Assembly (NCBI RefSeq): GCF_009696325.1
Contig: NZ_VUME01000001.1
Span: 186,001 to 250,000, forward strand
DNA from: Collinsella sp. WCA1-178-WT-3 (M1)
Lineage (GTDB): Bacteria; Actinomycetota; Coriobacteriia; Coriobacteriales; Coriobacteriaceae
Length of the DNA stretch: 64,000 nt
Reading direction: 5' to 3'
The notes under the pieces are model-generated. The model ran no database searches. It was not told the origin of the DNA and was given only the letters and a program-made list of their open reading frames with translations. A program made the translations under genes and the position numbers. Positions within the stretch are counted from its first letter, which is position 1; every line of letters starts with the position of its first letter. Shown piece by piece: positions 1-7,205 of this stretch.

Positions 1-136
1 TGATGTTGAGGTCGAGCCGCTGAGTTTCGTGCTCGCTGTGGTGCTTTCGTTTGGCTTTACGTTTATCGTCAACCTCGTCACCAACCGAACCCTCAACAAG
101 ATTGACATGGTCGGTGCCCTCAAAAGCGCCGAGTAA
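1..136 (+). CDS. FtsX-like ABC transporter permease, C-terminal end (partial)
   Basis: Only the last 44 or so codons are present, in the frame ending with TAA at 134-136. The peptide is a hydrophobic helix (SFVLAVVLSFGFTFIVNLV) followed by a short polar tail ending MVGALKSAE. A final transmembrane helix and a (M)VEALKSxE tail are typical of MacB/FtsX-type permeases of lipoprotein-release or antimicrobial-export ABC systems. The rest of the gene lies outside the window, so substrate and partner ATPase cannot be judged. A repeat hairpin starts on the base after the stop codon. Confidence 0.6.
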   Translation, partial: DVEVEPLSFVLAVVLSFGFTFIVNLVTNRTLNKIDMVGALKSAE

Positions 137-184
137 CCTACCAAAAAGGGACAGGTTTATTTTGGCAGGTTTTATCTGGGCAAA
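137..184. repeat. GGGACAGG-core hairpin, CCTGCC class (copy 1)
   Basis: The stem arms CCTACCAAAA and TTTTGGCAGG (one mismatch) enclose a loop with the core AGGGACAGG. The tail TTTTATCTGGGCAAA after the hairpin is shared with the copies at 5858, 7097, 16663 and (reverse) 53539. The element begins directly after the stop codon of the upstream gene. Confidence 0.9.
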
Positions 185-295
185 CGCCGGACACCTACGG
201 GCGACCCGGCGTTTGTTGCTTTGCTATCTTCTGCTCGCAGGCGTGGATGAGAGACTCTCTTTAGCCTTCGAGATTGGGCCTGAATGGGTCGTATG

Positions 296-453
296 CCACA
301 AAACGGGCCTATCTACTACGTTTAATTGGATACCCTCAACCATGCCGGGAAAACGAAAAATAAAACCGCAGGTAGAAGGCCTGTTGATTTTCATAAAAGG
401 CGGTCATGGTTGGCCCTATCGAGTTAAACGTAGTAGATGGCCCCTTTTCGTGG
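296..453. repeat. Long imperfect inverted repeat, about 158 bp
   Basis: Bases 296-346 and 403-453 are imperfect reverse complements: CCACAAAACGGGCCTATC near the left end pairs with GATGGCCCCTTTTCGTGG at the right end, both continuing through CTACTACGTTTAA and an inner CAACCATG segment. The 56-nt loop has no obvious coding content. A transcript would fold into a long hairpin; a MITE-like element or a structured RNA are both possible. With the flanking repeats it fills the 490-bp gap between the permease and the XRE gene; no gene is convincing here. Confidence 0.75.
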
Positions 454-506
454 CGAACTATCAAACGAACGCCGACGCTTGTGCTGTAGCCGCTCCGATC
501 ATTCGT

Positions 507-575
507 AAGTTGCGGTGGAATAGTTCCTAAACTCGACTACTTAAGGCCAAAAACGGAACTATATCACCGCAACTT
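507..575. repeat. Dyad element of the GCGGTGGAATAG family (copy 1)
   Basis: Arms 507-527 (AAGTTGCGGTGGAATAGTTCC) and 555-575 are near-perfect reverse complements with a 27-nt loop. A second copy with the same arm sequence lies at 1755-1820, so the pair flanks the XRE regulator gene. Confidence 0.85.
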
Positions 576-629
576 AGGAGGGATGGGCGGGGGGGTACTA
601 GTTGGGTGCTGCCGTCGGGCTGGGATGGT

Positions 630-1568
630 TTAGGCACGCTCGCGATGCTTCCATTGTTTACGGCACCAACGCATGAGTGCTTTTACGACCGGGATGGTAA
701 TGAGTATTACCCAGGCGGGATGGGGTTGCCCCAGGCAGAGCCACATGTAGAGGAACCATGCCTCGGCACTGACCGAATAGACGACATCGATCAGCTTAGA
801 TAAGTGGCGTTGGTCGATAAAGTCGCCAAGCGCGTAATAGACGGGAATCAAAAAGACGAGGAAGAGTCCCGTAGCCCATGTGCCGTAGACAATGCCGAGC
901 ACCAGATAGGCGAGAGTGACAAGTGCGGGGAAGGGGAATTTGTTCCATGCACGTCCGACCTTGGTGTGGAAATGCTTGCCATGATGGTCGAGCTTGTCGT
1001 GTGCTTCCTTCCAGCTGGAAAACGTCTCGCCGTCGATGGTGACGGTGCTGTCGTCGTTGGTATGCACGCTATGCCCATCGTCCTCAAGCGTGTCGATATG
1101 CAATCCGCCTGGCCCCACATGGACCTCTTCACCCTTCCGCTCGTTAGCCACATGGATGCCACTCCAGCCAACATGGACTTCCTCGCCTTTGTTGGGATCA
1201 ATAACGTGGATACCGCGCGCGAGGGAAATATCGACAAGTGGTTTATCGCTGTAACCAGCGTGCTCAGTAGAAGCCTCAGCCTCTTCAGCCTCATCTGAAG
1301 CTTTGGTGCCGGCGTTGCTGTTCTGTGCCTCATCATCAGCTTGCGAGTCGTCAGTGCTATCCACCGCCTCCCCATACAACAGCTCATCCAACGACACGCC
1401 ATACAGCGCGGCGAGCGCAATAAGGTTATCGGTATCGGGTGAGGATTCGCTGCGCTCCCATTTACTGACAGCCTGACGACTCACGCCCAGCTGGGCAGCA
1501 AGCGCCTCCTGAGAAAGCCCGGCAGCCTTGCGGCGATCAACGAGCCGCTGCGCCATCGCAAGATCCAT
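630..1568 (-). CDS. XRE-family regulator with C-terminal membrane helices
   Basis: The first 67 residues are a Cro/CI-type helix-turn-helix domain (GLSQEALAAQLGVSRQAVSKW, with the usual LALAxLYGVSxDELL follow-up), so it should bind DNA. A long acidic linker follows, then two imperfect repeats of the form KGEEVHVGxxGIHV. Roughly the last 90 residues form three or four hydrophobic helices (LVTLAYLVLGIVYG and on), which would anchor the protein in the membrane. The ATG at 1568 was preferred over an earlier one because AAAGGA lies 6 nt before it. Membrane-tethered XRE regulators often sense envelope or cell-surface conditions; the signal and target are unknown. The gene is monocistronic and bracketed by two copies of one dyad repeat. 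Confidence 0.75.
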   Translation of the reverse strand: MDLAMAQRLVDRRKAAGLSQEALAAQLGVSRQAVSKWERSESSPDTDNLIALAALYGVSLDELLYGEAVDSTDDSQADDEAQNSNAGTKASDEAEEAEASTEHAGYSDKPLVDISLARGIHVIDPNKGEEVHVGWSGIHVANERKGEEVHVGPGGLHIDTLEDDGHSVHTNDDSTVTIDGETFSSWKEAHDKLDHHGKHFHTKVGRAWNKFPFPALVTLAYLVLGIVYGTWATGLFLVFLIPVYYALGDFIDQRHLSKLIDVVYSVSAEAWFLYMWLCLGQPHPAWVILITIPVVKALMRWCRKQWKHRERA

Positions 1569-1754
1569 GGCAGTTCCTTTCATGTGGTGATCGTAATCGA
1601 ATGAGCCGAGTATGCCGAGAACAACCGGTAGCGACCACCATTTCTAGTTAGAATTTGCTCCAACCCTACCGCAACTACCGGTAGCAACCCCTAACGACCA
1701 GCCATTTCAGGACAAATGTCAGTGCAAGTAGCAGCCAAGAGCCCCACTCAGTAA

Positions 1755-1820
1755 ATTGCGGTGGAATAGCTTCTAGATTCAGCCATTTGCGGGGCTGAGC
1801 AGGAACTATTTCACCGCAAC
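1755..1820. repeat. Dyad element of the GCGGTGGAATAG family (copy 2)
   Basis: TTGCGGTGGAATAG at the left pairs with CTATTTCACCGCAA at the right, separated by about 28 nt. It matches the arms of the element at 507-575 while the loops differ. The preceding stretch also carries a 14-bp near-direct repeat, ACCGGTAGC(G/A)ACC, at 1624 and 1677. No gene is visible in 1569-2002. Confidence 0.8.
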
Positions 1821-1881
1821 TGAATTTCAGACCAGGCACCCGCAGCAAGAAGTCGAATAGCCTCGGCGAGCATGTAAACGC

Positions 1882-1979
1882 AGGGCCCTCCGACCCCGAC
1901 CGACGATTTCGATTGGCGACCTTTGACGGAGTCAAGGGAGGAGCCAAATCGAAATACGTCGGGCGGGGTCGGAGGGCCC
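1882..1979. repeat. GC-rich inverted repeat downstream of pfkA
   Basis: Arms 1882-1916 and 1943-1979 pair with few mismatches (AGGGCCCTCCGACCCCG against CGGGGTCGGAGGGCCC, then through ATTTCGATTGGC). It lies 23 nt beyond the pfkA stop codon and may act as its terminator or as an mRNA-stabilising structure. There is no strong T-run, so a simple intrinsic terminator is not certain. Confidence 0.75.
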
Positions 1980-2002
1980 GATGGGATGGATTTCGGCCGA
2001 GG

Positions 2003-3082
2003 CTATTCGTCGCCGAAGCTGATGCCCAGCGCCTTGGCCTCGCGTACCAGGTCGCTCTGGGGATCGACAAACTTGAGCTTGCCGGCGACCTCCTCGAGCG
2101 GCATGTGGCACATCTTGCCGTCACGCAGGGCAATCATGTAGCCAAACTCGCCGCGTAGGCAGCCCAGTGCCGCCTCAACGCCGCACTGGGTCGCAAAGAT
2201 GCGGTCCTGGGCGTCGGGCTGACCGCCGCGCTGCGTGTGGCCGGGGATGGCGACGCGGGTCTCGCGACCGGTCTTGGCCTCGATTTCCTTGGCAATGTCG
2301 TAGACAATCGACGGACTCGTGCGCTCGGCGAGCTTCTTCTTGTACTCCTTCTTGGGCAGCGCCGCGTCCTCCTTGGAGATAGCGCCCTCGGCGACGGCCA
2401 CGATCGTAAAGCGGCTGCCGGTCTCCATGCGATGCTCGATGGTCTTGATGACGTTACCCATGTCGTAGGGAATCTCGGGAATCAGGATGACGTCCGCGCC
2501 GCCCGCGACGCCGGCGTACAGCGGGATCCAGCCAACCTTGTGGCCCATGATCTCGATAACGAACACGCGGCCGTGACTCGAGGCGGTGGTGTGGATGTCG
2601 TCGATGCACTTGGTGGCGACGTCGATGGCGCTCGTAAAGCCAAACGTCATTTCGGTGCCCCAGGTGTCGTTATCGATGGTCTTGGGCAGAGCGATAACGT
2701 TGAGGCCCTCTTCGCGCAGGCGGTTGGCGGTCTTGGTGGAGCCGTTGCCGCCCAGCATAAACAGGCAGTCGAGTTGCAGCTTGTGATAGGTGTGGACCAT
2801 CGCGGGCACCTTCTCGACACCGTCGGCCTCGGGAATGTCCAGGCGCTTGAACGGCGTGCGGCTCGTGCCCAAAATGGTGCCGCCGCGGGTGAGGATGCCG
2901 CTAAAATCGGCGGGCGTCATGACGCGGAACCTGCTGTAGATAAGGCCCTGGTAGCCGTCCTCAAAACCATAGATCTCGATAGGTTCTTCGCTATTGGTCA
3001 TAAGCGTTTTGACGATGCCGCGCATGGTGGCGTTGAGCGCCTGACAGTCGCCGCCACTGGTAAGAAGACCGATCCTAAGCAT
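2003..3082 (-). CDS. pfkA: 6-phosphofructokinase
   Basis: The 359-residue protein is a PFK-A family enzyme that phosphorylates fructose 6-phosphate to fructose 1,6-bisphosphate in glycolysis. Visible signatures are TSGGDCQALNA (residues 8-18, donor phosphate loop), GGNGS (111-115), PKTIDND (133-139, catalytic Asp region) and GHKVGW. In the family, Gly versus Asp at the GGxGS position and Gly versus Lys at the PxTIDND position track ATP versus pyrophosphate use. This protein has Gly at the first (G114) and Lys at the second (K134), a mixed state also known from actinobacterial ATP-using enzymes. ATP is therefore the more likely donor, but the sequence does not settle it. The gene stands alone, with a dyad structure downstream. 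Confidence 0.93.
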   Translation of the reverse strand: MLRIGLLTSGGDCQALNATMRGIVKTLMTNSEEPIEIYGFEDGYQGLIYSRFRVMTPADFSGILTRGGTILGTSRTPFKRLDIPEADGVEKVPAMVHTYHKLQLDCLFMLGGNGSTKTANRLREEGLNVIALPKTIDNDTWGTEMTFGFTSAIDVATKCIDDIHTTASSHGRVFVIEIMGHKVGWIPLYAGVAGGADVILIPEIPYDMGNVIKTIEHRMETGSRFTIVAVAEGAISKEDAALPKKEYKKKLAERTSPSIVYDIAKEIEAKTGRETRVAIPGHTQRGGQPDAQDRIFATQCGVEAALGCLRGEFGYMIALRDGKMCHMPLEEVAGKLKFVDPQSDLVREAKALGISFGDE

Positions 3083-3222
3083 GATGAATCCTTCCGGGCA
3101 AGTTATAACATGCGCATAAGTTTACCCCCGCACACTGTTGATACGGGGGTAAAACGTGTTAGCTCAAGCGTATAGAAATGTAAACAACGTCAGGCGAGCG
3201 TAAGGTCGACGGGCCTGGCTCC

Positions 3223-4308
3223 TTACAGTGCGAAGGCGTCGACGTCGCCCCAGTGGCGGCGCAGCGTAATAGCGGCGGCGGGTTCGGTATTGTCAAAGAC
3301 GACCGACCATTGCGTATTGCTGGTGATGTCTCCCTGTTTGGGCTCTTGAGCTGCGGCGCGCAGGGCTTCCCAGGCAATCGTTTCGTCCTGGGCACCGACA
3401 TGGGCGTCAAGGACATCGGCGATTGCGATGGCGCGCTCTTTACCATGGCCCAGTTCGCCGTTCTTTTGGTTGGGCAGCACTTCGTCGCCATAGCAGGGGT
3501 AGAAGTTCGTAACCTGGCGTACAGGAGTCGCTTTGAAAGCGCGGTCCGGATCGTGCGGATCCCACTCTGCTACGCGCGCGTCACCGGTGGCGTCGTTGAT
3601 AAAGAAGTGATAATCGCGTCCTGCCATGGCGTGCATGTCGTAGGCGGAAAGCAGGTCGACAGCTCCTTGCGTGGTGGCGGCACGGTCGAGCACCAGACGG
3701 ATGGCGAGCGAGGTATTGATGACAGGGCGTTGCGTGTCCTGGTCACAGGGCTTGGAATCCAGGGTGAGTACGGCAACGGACACGCCGCATTCGTTAACAC
3801 CGTCGAGCTGGGCAAACGGACCCATGAGTGCGGCGGCGCGTCCGGCGACGGAGTCAAGCGGAGTGTTATCGCCCAGGTTGTTAAGGGCGGCAAACCCGAT
3901 GGAGGCATAGCCGCCGCGTGGGTGATTGCGCACCAGCAGCGCCGAGGTGTCGTCCTTAAAGTCGTAATTGCGACCGGTGCGCACGCGGCCTTCGGCATCT
4001 ACGGCGACAAAAGCGCTGCAGGCAAACTGGGGAGCCTGGACATGTGCCGGCACACCGGGCAGCACCTGCGCCACCACGGCATCGATGTAGGCCTGGTCGT
4101 CGCGCACGCCAGCGGCGATGATGCGATCAAGATCGTAGTCGTAGGCGATGTCGATTGCGTACAGGTCATAGCCATCCGCGTAGCCGGTCAAGCGTTTGAG
4201 CGACGCGGCGGACTTGATTTGCTTGCGGTAAACGATACCGGTGGCAGCGGCAAGGCCGACGGCGACTCCCGCGACACCGCAGGCGATGGCAATGTTACGT
4301 GGCTTCAT
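3223..4308 (-). CDS. Membrane-anchored choloylglycine-hydrolase-like Ntn amidohydrolase
   Basis: The 361-residue protein begins with a hydrophobic helix (residues 5-26), suggesting export or membrane anchoring. The core resembles linear amide C-N hydrolases (bile salt hydrolase/penicillin V acylase). The candidate nucleophile is Cys97 in FACSAFVAV, followed by Arg113 and Asp116 in GRNYDF. The spacings of 16 and 19 residues equal those of Cys2/Arg18/Asp21 in classical bile salt hydrolases. Further family-like segments are the Asn-containing PVINTSLAIRLVLD, DYHFFINDATGDARVAEW and TQWSVVFD. Classical bile salt hydrolases are cytoplasmic with Cys exposed after Met removal. Here about 96 residues would have to be cut off, implying self-processing or another protease. 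Substrate (bile acid, N-acyl amino acid, acyl-homoserine lactone or other amide) is unknown. Confidence 0.7.
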   Translation of the reverse strand: MKPRNIAIACGVAGVAVGLAAATGIVYRKQIKSAASLKRLTGYADGYDLYAIDIAYDYDLDRIIAAGVRDDQAYIDAVVAQVLPGVPAHVQAPQFACSAFVAVDAEGRVRTGRNYDFKDDTSALLVRNHPRGGYASIGFAALNNLGDNTPLDSVAGRAAALMGPFAQLDGVNECGVSVAVLTLDSKPCDQDTQRPVINTSLAIRLVLDRAATTQGAVDLLSAYDMHAMAGRDYHFFINDATGDARVAEWDPHDPDRAFKATPVRQVTNFYPCYGDEVLPNQKNGELGHGKERAIAIADVLDAHVGAQDETIAWEALRAAAQEPKQGDITSNTQWSVVFDNTEPAAAITLRRHWGDVDAFAL

Positions 4309-4469
4309 GACGGCTCCTCTCGTCCTGTTAGCGTAATTATCGCAAAAGGAGCGCGGGCATGATGGCTCAACCTGGTGAGTGGCACGGGATTAAACATGGA
4401 ATGAAGAGTGCGGCGCTGGCGTGGCGGGGTATGCTGGAGGGGACCATCAACCCAGCGAAAGGGGAGAGC

Positions 4470-5855
4470 ATGACGGATCAGGAAACGCCCGAACGCGCGC
4501 ATGTGACGGCCGACGATATCGAGGCCGCCAACGACCTTATCGACTTTATCGAGGCGTGCCCCAGCATGTTCCATACGGCGGCGACCATTATGGCCGAGCT
4601 CGACGAGGCGGGCTTTACCTACCTGCCCGAGAATGCGGCGTGGGACATCGAGCCGGGCGGGCGTTATTACATGCAGCGCAACACCTCGAGCGTTATCGCC
4701 TTTAAGGTGGGCGAGGACCTGGCCGCGACGTGGGGCGAGGACGGCGTTGCCGGTGACTATCATTTTCAGCTCACGGCGTCGCACAGCGATTCTCCGACGT
4801 TTAAGGTCAAGGCCGTGCCCGAGCTTGACGGCGCGGGCGAGACGCTGCGCCTGAACACCGAGGCCTACGGCGGCATGATCGACTACACCTGGTTCGATCG
4901 CCCGTTGGCACTGGCTGGACGCGTGCTGGTGCGCGAGGGCGACCGTATTGAGAGCCGCCTGCTTGCCACCGAGCGCGAGGTCGCTATCATTCCGAGCCTT
5001 GCTATCCATATGAACCGTGGCGTCAATGAGGGCTTTGCACCCAACCGCGCTGTCGACTTGTGCCCGCTCATCAGCGCCGGCGAGCTTAAGCAGGGCGACT
5101 TTGATGCTCTGATCGCCGACGAACTGGACGTCGAGCCCGAACAGATTTTGGGCCGCGATCTGTTCCTGGTCAATCGTCAGGACGCGCGCATTTGGGGCTG
5201 GGCCGACGAGTTTATCTCGACGCCCAAGCTCGACGACCTAGCCTGCGCCTACACCTCGCTGCAGGCATTTTTGGGTGCCGAGAATGCGCACGACATCTCG
5301 GTCTTTTGCTGCTTCGACAACGAGGAGGTTGGCTCCGAGACCAAGCAGGGCGCCATGTCGACGTTCTTGGCCGATGCGTTGCGTCGCATTAACGGGTCGC
5401 TGGGCTTTGATGACGAGTCGTACCACCGTGCGCTTGCCGCCTCGATGCTCGTGAGCTGCGACAACGCGCACGCCGTGCATCCCAACCACGCCGAGAAGTG
5501 CGATGCCCACAACCAGGTCGTGCTCAACGGCGGTATCGTCATCAAGGAAGCCGCCAACCAGCACTACTGCACCGATGCCTTTAGCCGCGCAGTGTTCCAG
5601 GCCATCTGCGATGACGCAGATGTGCCTACGCAAGCCTTTGCCAACAAGAGCGATATGGCGGGTGGCTCCACGCTCGGCAATCTGTCCAATATGCAGGCGA
5701 GCATGCACGCCGTGGACGTGGGCCTGCCGCAGCTGGCCATGCACTCGAGCTACGAGACCGGTGGCGTGCGCGACGTGATGTACGCGATCCGCGCCCTCAC
5801 GGCTTTCTACGAGCGCGACCTAAACATCAACGGTGCCGAAAGTGTGGAGCTTTAA
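4470..5855 (+). CDS. M18 family aminopeptidase
   Basis: The 461-residue metalloaminopeptidase belongs to the M18 (aspartyl aminopeptidase-like) family, which removes N-terminal, usually acidic, residues from peptides in the cytoplasm. Metal and catalytic motifs are in order: ASHSDSP (His105, Asp107), DNEEVGS with the catalytic Glu pair, DNAHAVHPN, GGSTLGN and the C-terminal MHSSYETGG. The ATG at 4470 was chosen over the upstream in-frame ATG at 4359 because GGGGAG sits just before it and family homology begins there. A GGGAC-core hairpin starts 2 nt after the stop codon. Confidence 0.92.
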   Translation: MTDQETPERAHVTADDIEAANDLIDFIEACPSMFHTAATIMAELDEAGFTYLPENAAWDIEPGGRYYMQRNTSSVIAFKVGEDLAATWGEDGVAGDYHFQLTASHSDSPTFKVKAVPELDGAGETLRLNTEAYGGMIDYTWFDRPLALAGRVLVREGDRIESRLLATEREVAIIPSLAIHMNRGVNEGFAPNRAVDLCPLISAGELKQGDFDALIADELDVEPEQILGRDLFLVNRQDARIWGWADEFISTPKLDDLACAYTSLQAFLGAENAHDISVFCCFDNEEVGSETKQGAMSTFLADALRRINGSLGFDDESYHRALAASMLVSCDNAHAVHPNHAEKCDAHNQVVLNGGIVIKEAANQHYCTDAFSRAVFQAICDDADVPTQAFANKSDMAGGSTLGNLSNMQASMHAVDVGLPQLAMHSSYETGGVRDVMYAIRALTAFYERDLNINGAESVEL

Positions 5856-5857
5856 AA

Positions 5858-5890
5858 CCTGCCAAAAAAGGACGGGTTTATTTTGGCAGG
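5858..5890. repeat. GGGAC-core hairpin, CCTGCC class (copy 2)
   Basis: Stem arms CCTGCCAAAA and TTTTGGCAGG pair perfectly around a loop with AAGGACGGG. It starts 2 nt after the stop of the M18 peptidase gene and carries the same TTTTATCTGGGCAAA tail as copy 1. Confidence 0.9.
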
Positions 5891-5997
5891 TTTTATCTGG
5901 GCAAATGCCGCAATGTCAACGGTAAGACGGAGCTGCTAAGGCTTGCAGATGAAGCCGACGCCAGCGGAACCGCCGCAGGTAGAGCAAAAGTCAGCGA

Positions 5998-6096
5998 GAG
6001 CCCGCCGTTTGAGCCAAGGTGCCGTGAAATGAAAAGGCGCTGACCTTCTGGTCGCGCCTTTGAAATTGAACGGCAGATTGGCCAAACGGCGGGCTC
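5998..6096. repeat. 99-bp long-stem inverted repeat
   Basis: Two 43-nt arms, 5998-6040 and 6054-6096, pair over nearly their whole length (outer GAGCCCGCCGTTTG with CAAACGGCGGGCTC, inner AAAAGGCGC with GCGCCTTT). The 13-nt loop can itself form GACC/GGTC. It lies between convergent genes and belongs to none of the other repeat groups here. Candidates are a MITE-like element, a structured RNA or a strong bidirectional terminator. Confidence 0.75.
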
Positions 6097-6109
6097 GCAG
6101 CGTCGAGGG

Positions 6110-6137
6110 GTTCCGGCGTTTGGTAAAACGCCGGAAC
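6110..6137 (-). terminator. Hairpin at the 3' end of the 2-hydroxyacid dehydrogenase gene
   Basis: GTTCCGGCGTTT pairs with AAAACGCCGGAAC around a GGTA loop, 3 nt beyond the stop codon on the minus strand. There is no long T-run, so termination strength is uncertain. Confidence 0.6.
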
Positions 6138-6140
6138 AAT

Positions 6141-7082
6141 CTAATGCTCAATCCAACAACGTAAAGTTTCGCCGGCCAGCAGGTGACGCAGATTCTCCGC
6201 GGCGATGTCGACCACGTTATTGAGCGTGGCGGCCAGGTGGAACCAACCCGAGACGTGCGGCGTGATGAGCATGTTGGGTGCATCCCACAGCGGGCTTGTG
6301 GCGGGCAGCGGCTCGGGATCGGTGACGTCGACCGCGGCGCCGGCGAGATGTCCCGATTCCAGAGCGGCAACCAGGTCGTCGGCGACCACAAGATCGCCGC
6401 GGCCGCCGTTGGCAAAGAACGCGCCCGGTTTCATCGCGGCGAAGAACTCGGCGTTCGCCAGACCACGGGTCTCGGGCGTGCTGGGCATAAAGGATGCGAC
6501 GATGTCGGCCTCTGCCAGGCGCTCAGACAGGGCATCCATGCCGTCCATGTCCTCAAACACAATGGGGTAGACGAGCGGATGGCGCTTGATGCCGCGGACG
6601 TGCGCACCCATGCTGCGGCAGAGCGTGGCAAAGTGGCCACCGATATCGCCTGCGCCCAGCACCAGCACGTTGGCGTTTTTGAGCGAGGTGACCGGCCCCA
6701 AATCCTCCCAGCGATGCTCGCGCTGCAAGTCGTGATAGCCGGGCAGGCGCTTCATCATGGAAAGGACCATGGCAAACATGTGCTCGCTCACGGCCTGACC
6801 GTAGGCGCCGATCGAGCAAGACAGCTTGGCTTCAGCCGGCACGGTGCCGGCGGCAAGGTAGTCGTCATAGCCGGCGGTCTGCAATTGCAACAGCTGGAGA
6901 TGATCGCATGCCGTGAGCATGTCAGGGTCGATGTTGCCCAGGATCACGTCGGCATCGGCGACCTGTTCGCGCGTGATATCGCCGGCGCTCGTGTAGATAA
7001 AATTCTCGCCCGGAGCGCTCGACTCAAGAATTGCACGATGGCGGTCGTTGACGGGCAGCAAAACCAGGATGTTCACAAGCAT
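6141..7082 (-). CDS. D-isomer-specific 2-hydroxyacid dehydrogenase
   Basis: The 313-residue protein is an NAD(P)-dependent oxidoreductase of the D-2-hydroxyacid dehydrogenase family, interconverting 2-oxo and D-2-hydroxy acids. The dinucleotide-binding loop VLGAGDIGGHF is followed by the family's NGGRGDLV and the C-terminal DPEPLPATSPLWDAPN...ITPHVSG. The last of these contains the catalytic His, preceded by the usual Glu. The start at 7082 has GGAGAGG in front; a longer reading frame upstream runs through a repeat element and was rejected. Substrate is not predictable; glyoxylate/hydroxypyruvate reductase or D-lactate dehydrogenase-like activity are both possible. Confidence 0.85.
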   Translation of the reverse strand: MLVNILVLLPVNDRHRAILESSAPGENFIYTSAGDITREQVADADVILGNIDPDMLTACDHLQLLQLQTAGYDDYLAAGTVPAEAKLSCSIGAYGQAVSEHMFAMVLSMMKRLPGYHDLQREHRWEDLGPVTSLKNANVLVLGAGDIGGHFATLCRSMGAHVRGIKRHPLVYPIVFEDMDGMDALSERLAEADIVASFMPSTPETRGLANAEFFAAMKPGAFFANGGRGDLVVADDLVAALESGHLAGAAVDVTDPEPLPATSPLWDAPNMLITPHVSGWFHLAATLNNVVDIAAENLRHLLAGETLRCWIEH

Positions 7083-7096
7083 TCCTCTCCGCTCAA

Positions 7097-7129
7097 CCTG
7101 CCAAAAAGGGACAGGTTTATTTTGGCAGG
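7097..7129. repeat. GGGACAGG-core hairpin, CCTGCC class (copy 3)
   Basis: CCTGCCAAAA and TTTTGGCAGG enclose AGGGACAGGTTTA. It lies between map and the dehydrogenase gene, only 14 nt upstream of the latter's start codon, so it would be in the 5' leader of any transcript reading through from map. Confidence 0.9.
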
Positions 7130-7205
7130 TTTTATCTGGCAAAACGTTCAAATAAAACACCGGAGGCAAGACGAGCGTGCCCGTCAGTACCTGGCGCATC
7201 TACGG

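Noticed and set aside
51-530. Plus-strand open frame across the first intergenic region
   Set aside because: It runs through the permease 3' end in another frame, a repeat hairpin and the long palindrome; no ribosome site or domain.
4359-4469. N-terminal extension of the M18 aminopeptidase
   Set aside because: The extra 37 codons lack family similarity and a good ribosome site lies before the internal ATG at 4470.
5936-6010. Minus-strand peptide ending DFCSTCGGSAGVGFICKP with a CxxC
   Set aside because: The frame upstream is the shadow of the dehydrogenase gene and the palindrome; no start or ribosome site. A relic is possible but unsupported.
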